From Winogradskyella algicola (GTDB taxonomy: Bacteria > Bacteroidota > Bacteroidia > Flavobacteriales > Flavobacteriaceae), in assembly GCF_005869935.1 (NCBI RefSeq), contig NZ_SZQF01000002.1, positions 186,001 through 250,000 of the forward strand: a stretch of 64,000 nt of DNA, given 5' to 3'. Both the position numbers and the translations under genes were made by a program. The notes under the pieces are model-generated. The model saw only the letters and a list, made by a program, of their open reading frames with translations, was not told where the DNA came from and ran no database searches. Every line of letters starts with the position of its first letter. The stretch's first letter is position 1. Positions 29,491 to 37,911 of the stretch are shown one piece after another.

Positions 29491-29518
29491 AAAAGTCGTA
29501 ATAAGGATTACGACTTTT
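29491..29518 (+). terminator. terminator after murB
   Basis: A perfect 12-bp stem (AAAAGTCGTAAT / ATTACGACTTTT) with a 4-nt AAGG loop starts 4 nt after the murB stop. The T-tract is encoded mostly within the arm. Confidence 0.85.
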
Positions 29519-29682
29519 GAATTTAGAATAATCTTTTAAAAATGCTATTAACCAATCTCTCAGAAAAAATGATTATTCTATCTTTATAATGCTAAATACA
29601 TATATTACTGTATTTAACTATATTTACGTTTACAAATCCATTTTGGATGTCGTAAAAATCTAAAAACTAAGATTTTAACATT

Positions 29683-30219
29683 TTGAGCGTTACACCAACC
29701 GAACAGAAAATAATCGATTTACTAGACAAAGGCGATAAGCGTGCGTTGGACCTGTTATACGAAAATTACTCTAACAGCCTCTATGGTGTTATTTTAAAAA
29801 TAACTATAAACGAAGAGATTGCTCAAGACGCTCTACAAGAAACCTTTATTAAAGTTTGGAAAAACGCTCATAAGTACGACCCTAAAAAGGCAAAATTATT
29901 TACTTGGCTGTTTAGAATTGCAAGAAATACAGCAATAGATAAATTGAGAAGTTTTAATAATAGATATCAAAAAGAAGTCCAAATCGATACTTCAAACGTA
30001 TATATCTTACCTTCAAGCAACTTAAACCAGGATGTATTGGACATTAAAGAGCATGTTGGACGACTCGAAGAAAAGTACCAAATTGTGTTAGACGCCTTGT
30101 TTTTTCAAGGCATGACACAGCAGGAAGCTAGTGACGAATTAGACATTCCGCTTGGGACTATAAAATCGAGATTAAAAATAGGATTACGTGAACTTAAAAA
30201 AGTTTACGACCCAGAATAA
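29683..30219 (+). CDS. ECF-type RNA polymerase sigma factor
   Basis: A 178-residue sigma-70-family factor with region 2 (about 20-90, DALQETFIKVWKNAHKYDP and FTWLFRIARNTAIDKLR) and region 4 (about 120-175, LFFQGMTQQEASDELDIPLGTIKSRLKIGLREL). It starts with TTG; no ATG fits. The next gene encodes an anchored anti-sigma factor 7 nt downstream, so the factor is probably held inactive at the membrane until a signal arrives. The regulon is unknown. Confidence 0.95.
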   Translation: MSVTPTEQKIIDLLDKGDKRALDLLYENYSNSLYGVILKITINEEIAQDALQETFIKVWKNAHKYDPKKAKLFTWLFRIARNTAIDKLRSFNNRYQKEVQIDTSNVYILPSSNLNQDVLDIKEHVGRLEEKYQIVLDALFFQGMTQQEASDELDIPLGTIKSRLKIGLRELKKVYDPE

Positions 30220-30226
30220 CAGAATT

Positions 30227-31018
30227 ATGGAAACAAAATTACATACCTTTTTAAATTCTGACTTACTAAACAAATACTTAGTAGGTGAAGCTTCCTATGA
30301 GGAAACCAAGGAAGTAGAGTTTTTTATTAGTAATTATCCTGAAGCAGCCGAAGCTTACGAGAAGCTACAGAATAACTTAGAAATTATTGCTAAGGCTGGT
30401 GCGGTAGATGTTCCTAAGAATATTTTAGGAAATATTCTAGATGCTTTGGACGAAACTAACGACACTAAAGTTATTCAGTTAGTACAACACAGAAAAACAC
30501 CTTGGTACAGCATTGCTGCGACGGCTGCTGCTGTTTTATTTGCTGTATCATCATTTTTCTTGTATCAAAAAAATCAGAATTTACTAGATGAGAACAATGT
30601 AGTTATAGACGAGATTTACGACTTAAGAAGTGATATAGAAAAAAATAATGCTATGTTATCGGAGTTATCATCAGAGCTTAGTAGACTTAATGATCCTGAT
30701 GCCAGAAAATACATTATTAGCGGTAATGATAGAGCTAAAGATCTTAAGACAGTAGCTTATATAAATCCGGTTGAAAAAACCTCGATGATAGATGTTATTA
30801 AATTACCTGAGTTACCTGAAGACCAGCATTACCAAATATGGGCTGAACTACAGGACAGAATGGTGAACTTAGGCATATTGGATGAGTCTGACCGTAAGAT
30901 GAAACAAATTCCATATATGGAAGATGCTTTAGCACTGAGTATTAAAATCGGTAGAGATGGTGATGAAACTAATGAGAATAATACCGAAGTTGCGGAAATC
31001 TCTCTAAAAGAGAAGTAG
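30227..31018 (+). CDS. membrane-anchored anti-sigma factor (RskA-like)
   Basis: A 263-residue protein. The ATG at 30227 is chosen; a longer reading from 30188 would overlap the sigma gene. The N-terminal helical sigma-binding domain (about 1-85, LLNKYLVGEASYEETKEVEFF) is followed by one membrane helix (about 98-117), a short coiled coil, and a periplasmic anti-sigma-K domain (about 165-250, VIKLPELPEDQHYQIWAEL). It should sequester the upstream ECF factor. A strong terminator follows. Confidence 0.92.
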   Translation: METKLHTFLNSDLLNKYLVGEASYEETKEVEFFISNYPEAAEAYEKLQNNLEIIAKAGAVDVPKNILGNILDALDETNDTKVIQLVQHRKTPWYSIAATAAAVLFAVSSFFLYQKNQNLLDENNVVIDEIYDLRSDIEKNNAMLSELSSELSRLNDPDARKYIISGNDRAKDLKTVAYINPVEKTSMIDVIKLPELPEDQHYQIWAELQDRMVNLGILDESDRKMKQIPYMEDALALSIKIGRDGDETNENNTEVAEISLKEK

Positions 31019-31040
31019 AATTAAAAAAAGATTTAGGACA

Positions 31041-31068
31041 AAGAGGTACGGTTGTACCTCTTTTTTTT
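31041..31068 (+). terminator. terminator after the anti-sigma factor gene
   Basis: A perfect 9-bp stem (AAGAGGTAC / GTACCTCTT), GGTT loop and a run of T. Confidence 0.92.
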
Positions 31069-31146
31069 ATTTCACAAATAATATTTTAGATTTTACACCT
31101 CCAGAAATCATCTAATTTAAAGCTTACAGATTTTGTATTAAAGCAT

Positions 31147-31154
31147 TATCTTTG
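31147..31154 (+). promoter_or_regulatory. candidate -7 box (TATCTTTG)
   Basis: TATCTTTG ends 18 nt before the small Cys-rich membrane protein gene. The closest upstream TTTG (31132-31135) is 11 nt away, too near for a normal -33 element. Confidence 0.4.
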
Positions 31155-31172
31155 CAATAAATTTTAATTAAA

Positions 31173-31376
31173 ATGAAATTATTACTTCTCACTTTAGGAA
31201 TGTTAGCCTTAGCTTTTGCCGGTATTGCCATAAAAATCTGGGCAAAGAAAGACGGTAAGTTTGCTGGTACGTGTGCGAGTCAAAATCCTATACTAAACAA
31301 AGAAGGTGATGCTTGTGGTTTTTGCGGAAAAACTCCAGATCAATTCAAAGACTGTAACGAACCTCAACATTCTTAA
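31173..31376 (+). CDS. small cysteine-rich membrane protein
   Basis: A 67-residue protein with one N-terminal membrane helix (about 2-23) and a soluble tail with four Cys: GTCASQNPIL, then DACGFCGKTPDQFKDCNE. The CGFC pair plus flanking Cys could bind metal or be redox active. I know similar short proteins from flavobacterial genomes but no assigned function. It starts a four-gene run with a glycosyltransferase (6 nt downstream), an ECF sigma factor and an Nramp-like transporter. Confidence 0.8.
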   Translation: MKLLLLTLGMLALAFAGIAIKIWAKKDGKFAGTCASQNPILNKEGDACGFCGKTPDQFKDCNEPQHS

Positions 31377-31382
31377 GGTTAA

Positions 31383-32495
31383 ATGAACTTTTTGGCTATA
31401 CTATTTATAGTATTTGCATTTACAGTTGTTGTTCAGCTCATTTATTATTCAGTATTTCTATTTTCCTTCTCGCTGCAACGAGCAGAAACTAAACTAAAAA
31501 AGCACATACCGCTTTCCGTAATTATCTGTGCAAAAAACGAAGCTGAAAATTTAAAAAAAAACCTTCCTTATATATTAGAACAAGATTACAGCAGTTTTGA
31601 AGTTGTATTGGTTAACGATAGTTCCTCTGACGAAACATTAGAGGTCATGGAAGACTTCAAAATCAACAATAAAAACACCAAAATTGTAGACGTAAAATCT
31701 AATGAAGCCTTTTGGGGAAATAAAAAGTATGCTTTAACTCTCGGCATAAAAGCTTCAAGCAACGATTTTCTCGTTTTTACTGATGCTGATTGCAAACCAA
31801 ACTCTAATAAATGGCTTGCTGAAATAAGCAGTAAATTTTCTAATCAAAAGGCTATTGTTTTGGGTTATGGCGCATATGCCAAAAAGAAATATTCAATCTT
31901 AAATGCGCTAATACGGTTTGAAACTATTATCACTGCACTGCAATACTTTTCATATGCTAAATTAAGTATCCCTTACATGGGAGTTGGCAGAAACATGGCT
32001 TATAGAAAAGAATTGTTTTTTAATAACAACGGTTATAATGGCCACATGGCTGTAAAATCTGGAGACGATGATTTATTTATAAACGAAGTTGCAAAAGCTA
32101 AAAATACAGACATCTGTTTTTCAAAAGAAAGCTTTACAATCTCAGAACCAAAAAAAACATTCAAAGATTGGATATTGCAAAAGCGCAGACACGTAAGTAC
32201 TGCCTCATTTTATAAAACAAAACACAAAATCCTTCTAGGCTTATTTTACGCATCGCAACTTTTGTTTTGGGTTTTTGCTGTAACACTCATAATTCTAGGG
32301 TATAAAATGCAATGGGTATTAGCACTTGTTGCTCTTCGTTTTGCTATTCAACTACTATGTTTTGGGCTTACAGCAAAAAAACTAGACGATATTAATCTTA
32401 TCTTTTTTGCACCTTTTCTAGAATTATTTTTAGTTACCACACAATTAAGTATCTTTATTGCTAATCTTATATCTACACCTAAACATTGGAAATAA
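31383..32495 (+). CDS. membrane glycosyltransferase family 2
   Basis: A 370-residue inner-membrane GT2 enzyme. After an N-terminal helix comes the nucleotide-sugar domain (about 40-270), with LSVIICAKNEAENL, VLVNDSSSDETLE, the metal-binding FTDADCKP and an acceptor-side motif QKRRHVSTASFY in place of QxxRW. Three or four C-terminal helices follow. The donor and acceptor are unknown. Its last 10 nt overlap the next gene. Confidence 0.92.
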   Translation: MNFLAILFIVFAFTVVVQLIYYSVFLFSFSLQRAETKLKKHIPLSVIICAKNEAENLKKNLPYILEQDYSSFEVVLVNDSSSDETLEVMEDFKINNKNTKIVDVKSNEAFWGNKKYALTLGIKASSNDFLVFTDADCKPNSNKWLAEISSKFSNQKAIVLGYGAYAKKKYSILNALIRFETIITALQYFSYAKLSIPYMGVGRNMAYRKELFFNNNGYNGHMAVKSGDDDLFINEVAKAKNTDICFSKESFTISEPKKTFKDWILQKRRHVSTASFYKTKHKILLGLFYASQLLFWVFAVTLIILGYKMQWVLALVALRFAIQLLCFGLTAKKLDDINLIFFAPFLELFLVTTQLSIFIANLISTPKHWK

Positions 32496-33031
32496 CAGAC
32501 GCAATTAAAAGAGCCAAACAAAATGACCAGATTGCGTTTAATTTTCTTCTTGACACTTTTTGGAATGATGTGTATTCTTTTCAGCTAATGCGCACTCAAA
32601 ATGAAAATGATGCCGAAGACATTACCATCCAAACATTTTCTAAGGCTTTTGATAAAATTGATACTTATGATGATAATTATAAGTTTAAAACTTGGTTAAT
32701 TACTATATCTAAAAATATTCATATAGATTTAGTAAGAAAGCAAAAAAAGACCATACAAAATACATCAAAAGATAACGAAGACAACTATTTAGAGATTATT
32801 GATGATTCTCCTTCACCTGAAGACAAAATTATCACGGAACAAAATCTTGCCAAACTACTCAGAGATATTAAAAAACTGAAACCGCATTATCAAGAAGTTA
32901 TTAATCTAAGGTATTTTCAAGAATTAAGCTACAAAGAAATCTCCGAGGAACTTAAAGAACCCATTAACAACGTGAAGGTAAAACTATTACGAGCAAAAAA
33001 GCTATTAGCAGCTATTATTACTAAAACGTAA
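32486..33031 (+). CDS. ECF-type sigma factor without a neighbouring anti-sigma gene
   Basis: A 181-residue sigma-70-family protein with region 2 (AEDITIQTFSKAFDKIDTYD, KTWLITISKNIHIDLVRK) and region 4 (INLRYFQELSYKEISEELKEPINNVKVKLLRAKKLL). It starts at TTG inside the end of the glycosyltransferase gene, and its stop abuts the transporter start with a 1-nt overlap. No anti-sigma factor is adjacent. The tight embedding suggests constant low expression with its neighbours. Confidence 0.92.
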   Translation: MEITDAIKRAKQNDQIAFNFLLDTFWNDVYSFQLMRTQNENDAEDITIQTFSKAFDKIDTYDDNYKFKTWLITISKNIHIDLVRKQKKTIQNTSKDNEDNYLEIIDDSPSPEDKIITEQNLAKLLRDIKKLKPHYQEVINLRYFQELSYKEISEELKEPINNVKVKLLRAKKLLAAIITKT

Positions 33032-34275
33032 TGTTATCTCAAATAAAGAAATTAGGTCCTGGTTTACTATTTGCTGGTGCAGCAATTGGTGTTTCGCACT
33101 TGGTACAGTCTACAAGAGCTGGTGCTGATTTTGGTTTAGGTCTTTTATGGGCATTATTGCTTGTTCACTTATTCAAATATCCTTTTTTTCAATTTGGACC
33201 AAGATATGCTTCAGCAACGGGAGAGAGTTTGCTAGAAGGTTATCATAAAATGGGTAAGCCTATTTTAATGGCCTATTTCATTTTAAGCTTAGCTACTATG
33301 TTTACAATTCAAGCTGCTGTAACCATCGTTACGGCTGGCTTGGCCAATTCACTCTTTGGTGATATTTCTTTTTTAAATTTTGGTATTGAAAACATAAGCA
33401 GTGTAGAAATCTGGACTATTATCTTACTCTTTATTTGTCTGTTCATTCTATTAATTGGAAAATACAACACCTTAGACAAGCTTATTAAGGTGATTATAAT
33501 TATACTTACCATAAGCACTTTGGTTGCTGTCTATTTTGCTTTTACTGAATTTGAGAGAACCATAGGTTTCAATCAGGTATTACCAAACAATAAAATTGAA
33601 ATTGCTTTTTTAATCGCCTTTATGGGATGGATGCCAGCACCTTTAGATATTTCTGTATGGCATTCTATTTGGGCATTAGAAAAGAAAAAAGACGAAGGTT
33701 CATTTACTCCAAAGAATGCCTTATTAGATTTCAACGTCGGTTTTTTTGGCGCTATACTTTTAGGAATTGCTTTTGTCAGTTTAGGCTACTTTATAATGTA
33801 CGATTCTGGTAATAGCTTTAGTAATAAAGCTGCTGTATTTTCTAATCAACTTATAGAATTATATACCAAAAGTCTTGGTGATTGGGCACATATTATTATT
33901 GGTATTGCCGCATTTACAGCCATGTTTAGCACTACTATCACTACTCTAGATGCTTCACCTAGAGCCATGAACAAAAGTTTAGAAATATTAAACAATAAAA
34001 GCTACAGAAAAGGTTATCTAAGTTGGATACTAATTTTGACCTTCGGCACCATAATTATCTTTTTAGTTCTAGCTTCTGAGATGGGATTATTGATTAAAGT
34101 AGCTACAATTCTATCTTTTGTAACAGCACCTTTCTATGCTATAATAAATTACAAACTGCTCTGTAGCAAACATACTCCAAAAGCCTGGAAACCGAGTTTA
34201 GGCTTACATATTTTGTCTTGGTTGGGCATTGCTTTTTTAATAGGTTTCAGTATTTGGTACCTAAGCACGTTGTAG
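33031..34275 (+). CDS. Nramp (SLC11)-like divalent metal transporter, atypical metal site
   Basis: A 414-residue transporter with about 11 membrane helices and Nramp-like segments (LGPGLLFAGAAIG at the start, YPFFQFGPRYASATGESLLEGY, FMGWMPAPLDISVWHS). The canonical helix-1 DPGN motif is replaced by GVSH (20-23), and the helix-6 MPH motif reads MPAP. Both sites coordinate Mn/Fe in characterised Nramps, so a different ion such as Mg is possible. The end overlaps the convergent gene by 15 nt. Confidence 0.88.
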   Translation: MLSQIKKLGPGLLFAGAAIGVSHLVQSTRAGADFGLGLLWALLLVHLFKYPFFQFGPRYASATGESLLEGYHKMGKPILMAYFILSLATMFTIQAAVTIVTAGLANSLFGDISFLNFGIENISSVEIWTIILLFICLFILLIGKYNTLDKLIKVIIIILTISTLVAVYFAFTEFERTIGFNQVLPNNKIEIAFLIAFMGWMPAPLDISVWHSIWALEKKKDEGSFTPKNALLDFNVGFFGAILLGIAFVSLGYFIMYDSGNSFSNKAAVFSNQLIELYTKSLGDWAHIIIGIAAFTAMFSTTITTLDASPRAMNKSLEILNNKSYRKGYLSWILILTFGTIIIFLVLASEMGLLIKVATILSFVTAPFYAIINYKLLCSKHTPKAWKPSLGLHILSWLGIAFLIGFSIWYLSTL

Positions 34276-34713
34276 ATTGAAATCATCTTTAAGTTCATAA
34301 TCAAACAGCGAACTGCAATCCATAATATTTTTAACGCCATCCAACTCACATAAAGTTGCAACAACGGCATTTAATCCATTAAATAATATATCTTGACTTT
34401 TATAGAAATCAGGCTTATGGCAATAGGTCTTGCCCAAACGGTAACCGCAACCTTCTAAAAAAGAAGCTTCAATTTTTAACAACTCTATTGGTGTGTAACC
34501 ATTAAATCGTCTACCTAAATTTTGATGTACTAAGCCAACATAGTTTAATTTAATAGAACCGTGCAAATTGGTCATATGTTTCCAGATATCATTATTATCT
34601 AGAATATTCCCTACGGCACATTGTTTACAGTCTTCGGGATTGAGTGTTTTGTTATGAAAGGCTGTGTAGAGTTTTTTCAAAGCCTCATCAAAACGTCTGC
34701 TTGTAGTTTTCAT
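34261..34713 (-). CDS. conserved protein often labelled 'Nqr subunit F' (not NqrF)
   Basis: A 150-residue soluble protein. The ATG at 34713 is preferred to a TTG 18 nt earlier because it gives the usual MKTTSRRFDEALKKLY start. Conserved Cys-containing phrases are EDCKQCAVGNI, SFLEGCGYRLGKTYC and NIMDCSS. Flavobacterial homologues carry the name Na+-translocating NADH-quinone reductase subunit F. It has no FAD/NAD domain, no 2Fe-2S CxxxxCxxC ferredoxin pattern and no membrane helix, so the label is almost surely propagated in error. Function unknown. Confidence 0.8.
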   Translation of the reverse strand: MKTTSRRFDEALKKLYTAFHNKTLNPEDCKQCAVGNILDNNDIWKHMTNLHGSIKLNYVGLVHQNLGRRFNGYTPIELLKIEASFLEGCGYRLGKTYCHKPDFYKSQDILFNGLNAVVATLCELDGVKNIMDCSSLFDYELKDDFNLQRA

Positions 34714-34753
34714 AGTCTTTCTTTTTCGCAATAAAAGATACTAATTATTTAAT

Positions 34754-35143
34754 TTATTTGTATTCTACAATCAAAAAAACCGCTGTAGTTTCACCAATAT
34801 TTAACACTTTATGGATTGTTTTAACATCATTAGAAAAGCTATAACCTTCAGGCACATCTACCTCTCTAGTACCTGTTGTATCTGTAATTCTAAATTTACC
34901 TCCAGATAAGGTATAACCAAAATGTGGGTTGTGATAGTGTTTCTCGTGACCCACATTTGGAGGAAACTTACATTTTAAGATACGTACAGATTTGTTCTCC
35001 TCAACAACTTCACAAACGTTCTTTCCTTTCCAACCTGCTTGTAGTGGGTCTGGCAATTTTTCTACTGACTTACAGTTAAAAAAGAGTAGGTTTAAAATCA
35101 AAAGATTTACAATAAATATTGGTTTTACGGTTTTAAAATTCAT
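34754..35143 (-). CDS. cupin-domain lipoprotein
   Basis: A 129-residue lipoprotein: hydrophobic leader, lipobox LLFFNC with Cys at about 24, then a single cupin barrel. Cupin motif 1 is GHEKHYHNPHFGYTLSGGKFRI, holding the usual His ligands, and motif 2 is SFSNDVKTIHKVLNIGETTAVF. It may bind a metal or small ligand on the envelope. It lies 10 nt downstream of the SLC13 permease gene, so cotranscription is likely, but no substrate link is shown. Confidence 0.87.
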   Translation of the reverse strand: MNFKTVKPIFIVNLLILNLLFFNCKSVEKLPDPLQAGWKGKNVCEVVEENKSVRILKCKFPPNVGHEKHYHNPHFGYTLSGGKFRITDTTGTREVDVPEGYSFSNDVKTIHKVLNIGETTAVFLIVEYK

Positions 35144-35153
35144 AATTGAATTT

Positions 35154-36584
35154 TTAAAAAATTAATGGTAATACATACCGAAACATTAAAATTAACAAGA
35201 GTACGGAGATAAGGTTTAATATCACTCCTACCCTTGCCATTTGATGTACTTTTACAAAACCACTGGCAAATACAATTGCATTTGGCGGTGTCGCCATTGG
35301 TAACATAAATGCACAACTACTTGCCATGGTAACAGGTATAAGCAAATATAATATTGGTACTTCTAGTCCGATGGCAATACCAGCCACTACTGGCGCTAAC
35401 ACAGCTGTTAATGCGACGTTGCTCATTAACTCCGTCATAAATAACATTAAGAAGATAAGTAACGAAGCTGTGAATAAAACACTTATTTCACTTTTAGAAA
35501 TCGTTTCTGCCACCATATCTACAATACCACTTGCAGACATGCCTTTTGCTAAAGCCAGTCCGCCACCAAATAAAATCAATATTCCCCAAGCTAATTTTTG
35601 GGTGTCTTTCCATTCTAAAATAAACTCGCCTTTGCTTAATCTATAAGGTACAGTAAACAAAGCTAAAGCACCCAGAATACTAATCATGGTATCTGTTAGT
35701 TCAAGTTTTTGAAATACACCATTAATTACTGTTCTAAAAATCCAAAGCGACACTATTACAGCAAATGTTATCAGCACTTGTCTTTCCTTTGGTGAGAGCT
35801 TACCCAATTTCTTTAATTCATCTTCAACTACTGTTTTTGAAGCATCAAATATCAACCCCTTATTCGGGAACATTTTTATCAGAACAAAATAAATTATAGT
35901 GATTAAGATGACTGAAAAAGGTAAACCGACAATTAACCAATTCAAAAAGGATATTTCCATGTTGTATTCATTCTCTAGTAAACCGATCAGAATAGAGTTT
36001 GGCGGCGTACCAATAATTGTTGCTATTCCACCAGCATTGGCAGAAAACGCAATACCAAGCATTACACTTAGTGCAAAATTTTGATCTTGCTTGGTAAAAC
36101 CATCAGCATCATTTATAAGTAGGTTTATTACAGACATGGCAATTGGCAACATTACCACAGCACTAGCCGTATTACTTATCCACATGCTCATAAAAGCTGT
36201 AGCCAGCATAAAACCTAATATAACTTTATTGGGAGTTGTACCTGTAAGTCTTATTATGCTTAGGGCAATGCGCCTATGTAGATTTACTTTTTCCAAAGCT
36301 AACGCCAAAACAAAACCACCAAAAAATAGAAATACAATCGGACTTCCATAATTAGCACCAACCTCATCCATTGGCATCACTTTAAACAAAGGAAATAGAA
36401 ACAAAGGCAACAAGGCAGTTACCGAAATAGAAACTGCTTCTGTTATCCACCAGATAATCATCCAAAATGCAACCGCAATAACAACATCAGCTTTTTCTGA
36501 AATCAAGCTAAACTGAAAAACTTGAAGGAGGATGAACAATAAAGGACCTAAGATTAAACCCAAACGTTTTGATAGTGGATACAT
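35154..36584 (-). CDS. SLC13/DASS-family sodium-anion symporter
   Basis: A 476-residue inner-membrane permease with about 11-12 helices and the two inverted-repeat signatures of the divalent anion:Na+ symporters: ISNTASAVVMLPIA with IIGTPPNSILIGL, and MSNVALTAVLAPV with MATPPNAIVFASGFV. Likely substrates are C4-dicarboxylates or similar anions; the exact one cannot be read. It heads a two-gene unit with the cupin lipoprotein. Confidence 0.93.
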   Translation of the reverse strand: MYPLSKRLGLILGPLLFILLQVFQFSLISEKADVVIAVAFWMIIWWITEAVSISVTALLPLFLFPLFKVMPMDEVGANYGSPIVFLFFGGFVLALALEKVNLHRRIALSIIRLTGTTPNKVILGFMLATAFMSMWISNTASAVVMLPIAMSVINLLINDADGFTKQDQNFALSVMLGIAFSANAGGIATIIGTPPNSILIGLLENEYNMEISFLNWLIVGLPFSVILITIIYFVLIKMFPNKGLIFDASKTVVEDELKKLGKLSPKERQVLITFAVIVSLWIFRTVINGVFQKLELTDTMISILGALALFTVPYRLSKGEFILEWKDTQKLAWGILILFGGGLALAKGMSASGIVDMVAETISKSEISVLFTASLLIFLMLFMTELMSNVALTAVLAPVVAGIAIGLEVPILYLLIPVTMASSCAFMLPMATPPNAIVFASGFVKVHQMARVGVILNLISVLLLILMFRYVLPLIF

Positions 36585-36646
36585 ATTGATGTTAAATAAA
36601 AACAGGAATATAATACGAAATCTTTAAAAAATAACGTTTATCGGTT

Positions 36647-37510
36647 ATGAAGAAACTAATACTCCTCTTGTTTATCATTGGTTTGGTTTTTGTTGCATTT
36701 CAATTTAAACCTGTTGAGAATGCTTACGATACGGTTAAAGCAGTAATCGAAACCCCAAGTTTAATTAATAAGGATAGTTTAACCATAAAATCTAGAGTTA
36801 ACATACCTGAAGGCTACAAACGTGTTGCATATCCAAAAGGTGGTTTTGAAGAATACCTTAGAAATTATAAACTCAAAGCCTTTGGCAGCAAAATTATAAA
36901 CTACGATAATACAGATTACTTTTGGCAACGAGGACATATCGGTATCTTACAAGTGCCTGTACCGAAAAATGGTTTGCAGCAATGTGCAGATGCCCTTATT
37001 AGAATAAGAAGCGAATACCTTTGGGATAATAACAGAAAGGATGAAATTGGCTTTAACTTTACATCTGGTCATTATTGCTCATGGACAAAATATGCAGAAG
37101 GTTACCGACCAAAAATTAATGGAAATAAAGTCTCTTTTCATAAAACAGCAAGAGCTAATCATAGTAAAGAAAATTTTTACAATTATTTAAATCTTATATA
37201 CACTTACTCAGGTACATTGTCGCTTTACAATGAACTAAAATCTATTAAATCTAAAGATTTGAAAATTGGAGATATGCTCATAAAAGGTGGTAGTCCAGGA
37301 CATATTGTAATGCTTTGCGACGAAGCCATTAATAACAAAGGCGAAAAATTATTTCTATTGTTTCAAGGCAATACTCCAGCACAAAGTGTACATCTTGTAA
37401 AAAACTTAACCGACTCTTCTATTTCACCATGGTATAAATTAGAAGATGACGCTATTACACCTGTTTCTAATTATACATTTAGTAGCGCAAAATTTGTTAG
37501 ATTTAAGTAA
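36647..37510 (+). CDS. DUF4846 domain protein
   Basis: A 287-residue protein with an N-terminal hydrophobic segment (about 2-20), then a DUF4846 domain. Key segments are YFWQRGHIGILQVPV, QQCADALIRIRSEYLW, FNFTSGHYCSWTKYAEGYRP and GDMLIKGGSPGHIVMLCDEA. The final GGSPGH motif resembles the His-containing end of papain-like folds, and a hydrolase role is only a guess. It has its own upstream region and ends 21 nt before the next start. Confidence 0.88.
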   Translation: MKKLILLLFIIGLVFVAFQFKPVENAYDTVKAVIETPSLINKDSLTIKSRVNIPEGYKRVAYPKGGFEEYLRNYKLKAFGSKIINYDNTDYFWQRGHIGILQVPVPKNGLQQCADALIRIRSEYLWDNNRKDEIGFNFTSGHYCSWTKYAEGYRPKINGNKVSFHKTARANHSKENFYNYLNLIYTYSGTLSLYNELKSIKSKDLKIGDMLIKGGSPGHIVMLCDEAINNKGEKLFLLFQGNTPAQSVHLVKNLTDSSISPWYKLEDDAITPVSNYTFSSAKFVRFK

Positions 37511-37519
37511 GCATCTTTG

Positions 37520-37527
37520 TATCTTTG
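37520..37527 (+). promoter_or_regulatory. -7 box (TATCTTTG) 4 nt before the start codon
   Basis: TATCTTTG matches TAnnTTTG and is followed by four bases and the ATG at 37532, predicting a leaderless transcript. A TTTG at 37493-37496 lies 23 nt upstream, at the long end of permitted -33 spacing. Confidence 0.55.
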
Positions 37528-37531
37528 CAAC

Positions 37532-37909
37532 ATGAGCAAAGCACTAACAGCACAAGAACTTCATAACCTGGCCATGAACCATGTAGGTAAAGATTTAGAA
37601 TCTCGTGGTTTTGAATTTATTGCGGTAAATAGCAAGCTAAAACGACATCCACAATTTGTTTGTATCGATAAGAACAGTCAGTACTATTTTGTTGTTGTAA
37701 GAGCGGTAATACTACCTGAGAATCCTAATAATTACGATGTAGTTTGGATGGAAACTTTCAAGAAACATGCTTATGAAAAGGATGCTAAAGTTTTATATGC
37801 AGGAGTTGGGCTTGGAAACCCTAATGGCGAAAATTTACCAATCTACCTTAACGAAGAATACCTTATAGAATACAATGGTATCCAAGTCATAGAAATGAAT
37901 TTAAATTAA
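37532..37909 (+). CDS. conserved protein upstream of apbE (also often labelled 'Nqr subunit F')
   Basis: A 125-residue soluble protein from the ATG at 37532; the longer TTG reading at 37517 would overlap the -7 box. It has SKALTAQELHNLAMNHVGKDLESRGFEFI at the start and LYAGVGLGNPNGENLP near the end, with no cofactor motif and no membrane helix. Its fold might be restriction-endonuclease-like (a short alpha-beta unit), but I cannot support that firmly. It is 2 nt upstream of apbE, whose product flavinylates NqrB/NqrC, which explains the habitual Nqr label. Confidence 0.78.
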   Translation: MSKALTAQELHNLAMNHVGKDLESRGFEFIAVNSKLKRHPQFVCIDKNSQYYFVVVRAVILPENPNNYDVVWMETFKKHAYEKDAKVLYAGVGLGNPNGENLPIYLNEEYLIEYNGIQVIEMNLN

Positions 37910-37911
37910 TC

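Noticed and set aside
30188..30226. Longer anti-sigma factor reading starting inside the sigma gene
   Set aside because: The added residues do not fit the family and would overlap the end of the sigma factor. The ATG at 30227 starts a good N-terminus.
34714..34731. TTG start giving a six-residue longer N-terminus for the 'Nqr subunit F' label protein
   Set aside because: The ATG at 34713 gives the usual family start (MKTTSRRF), and an A/G-rich stretch lies upstream of it.
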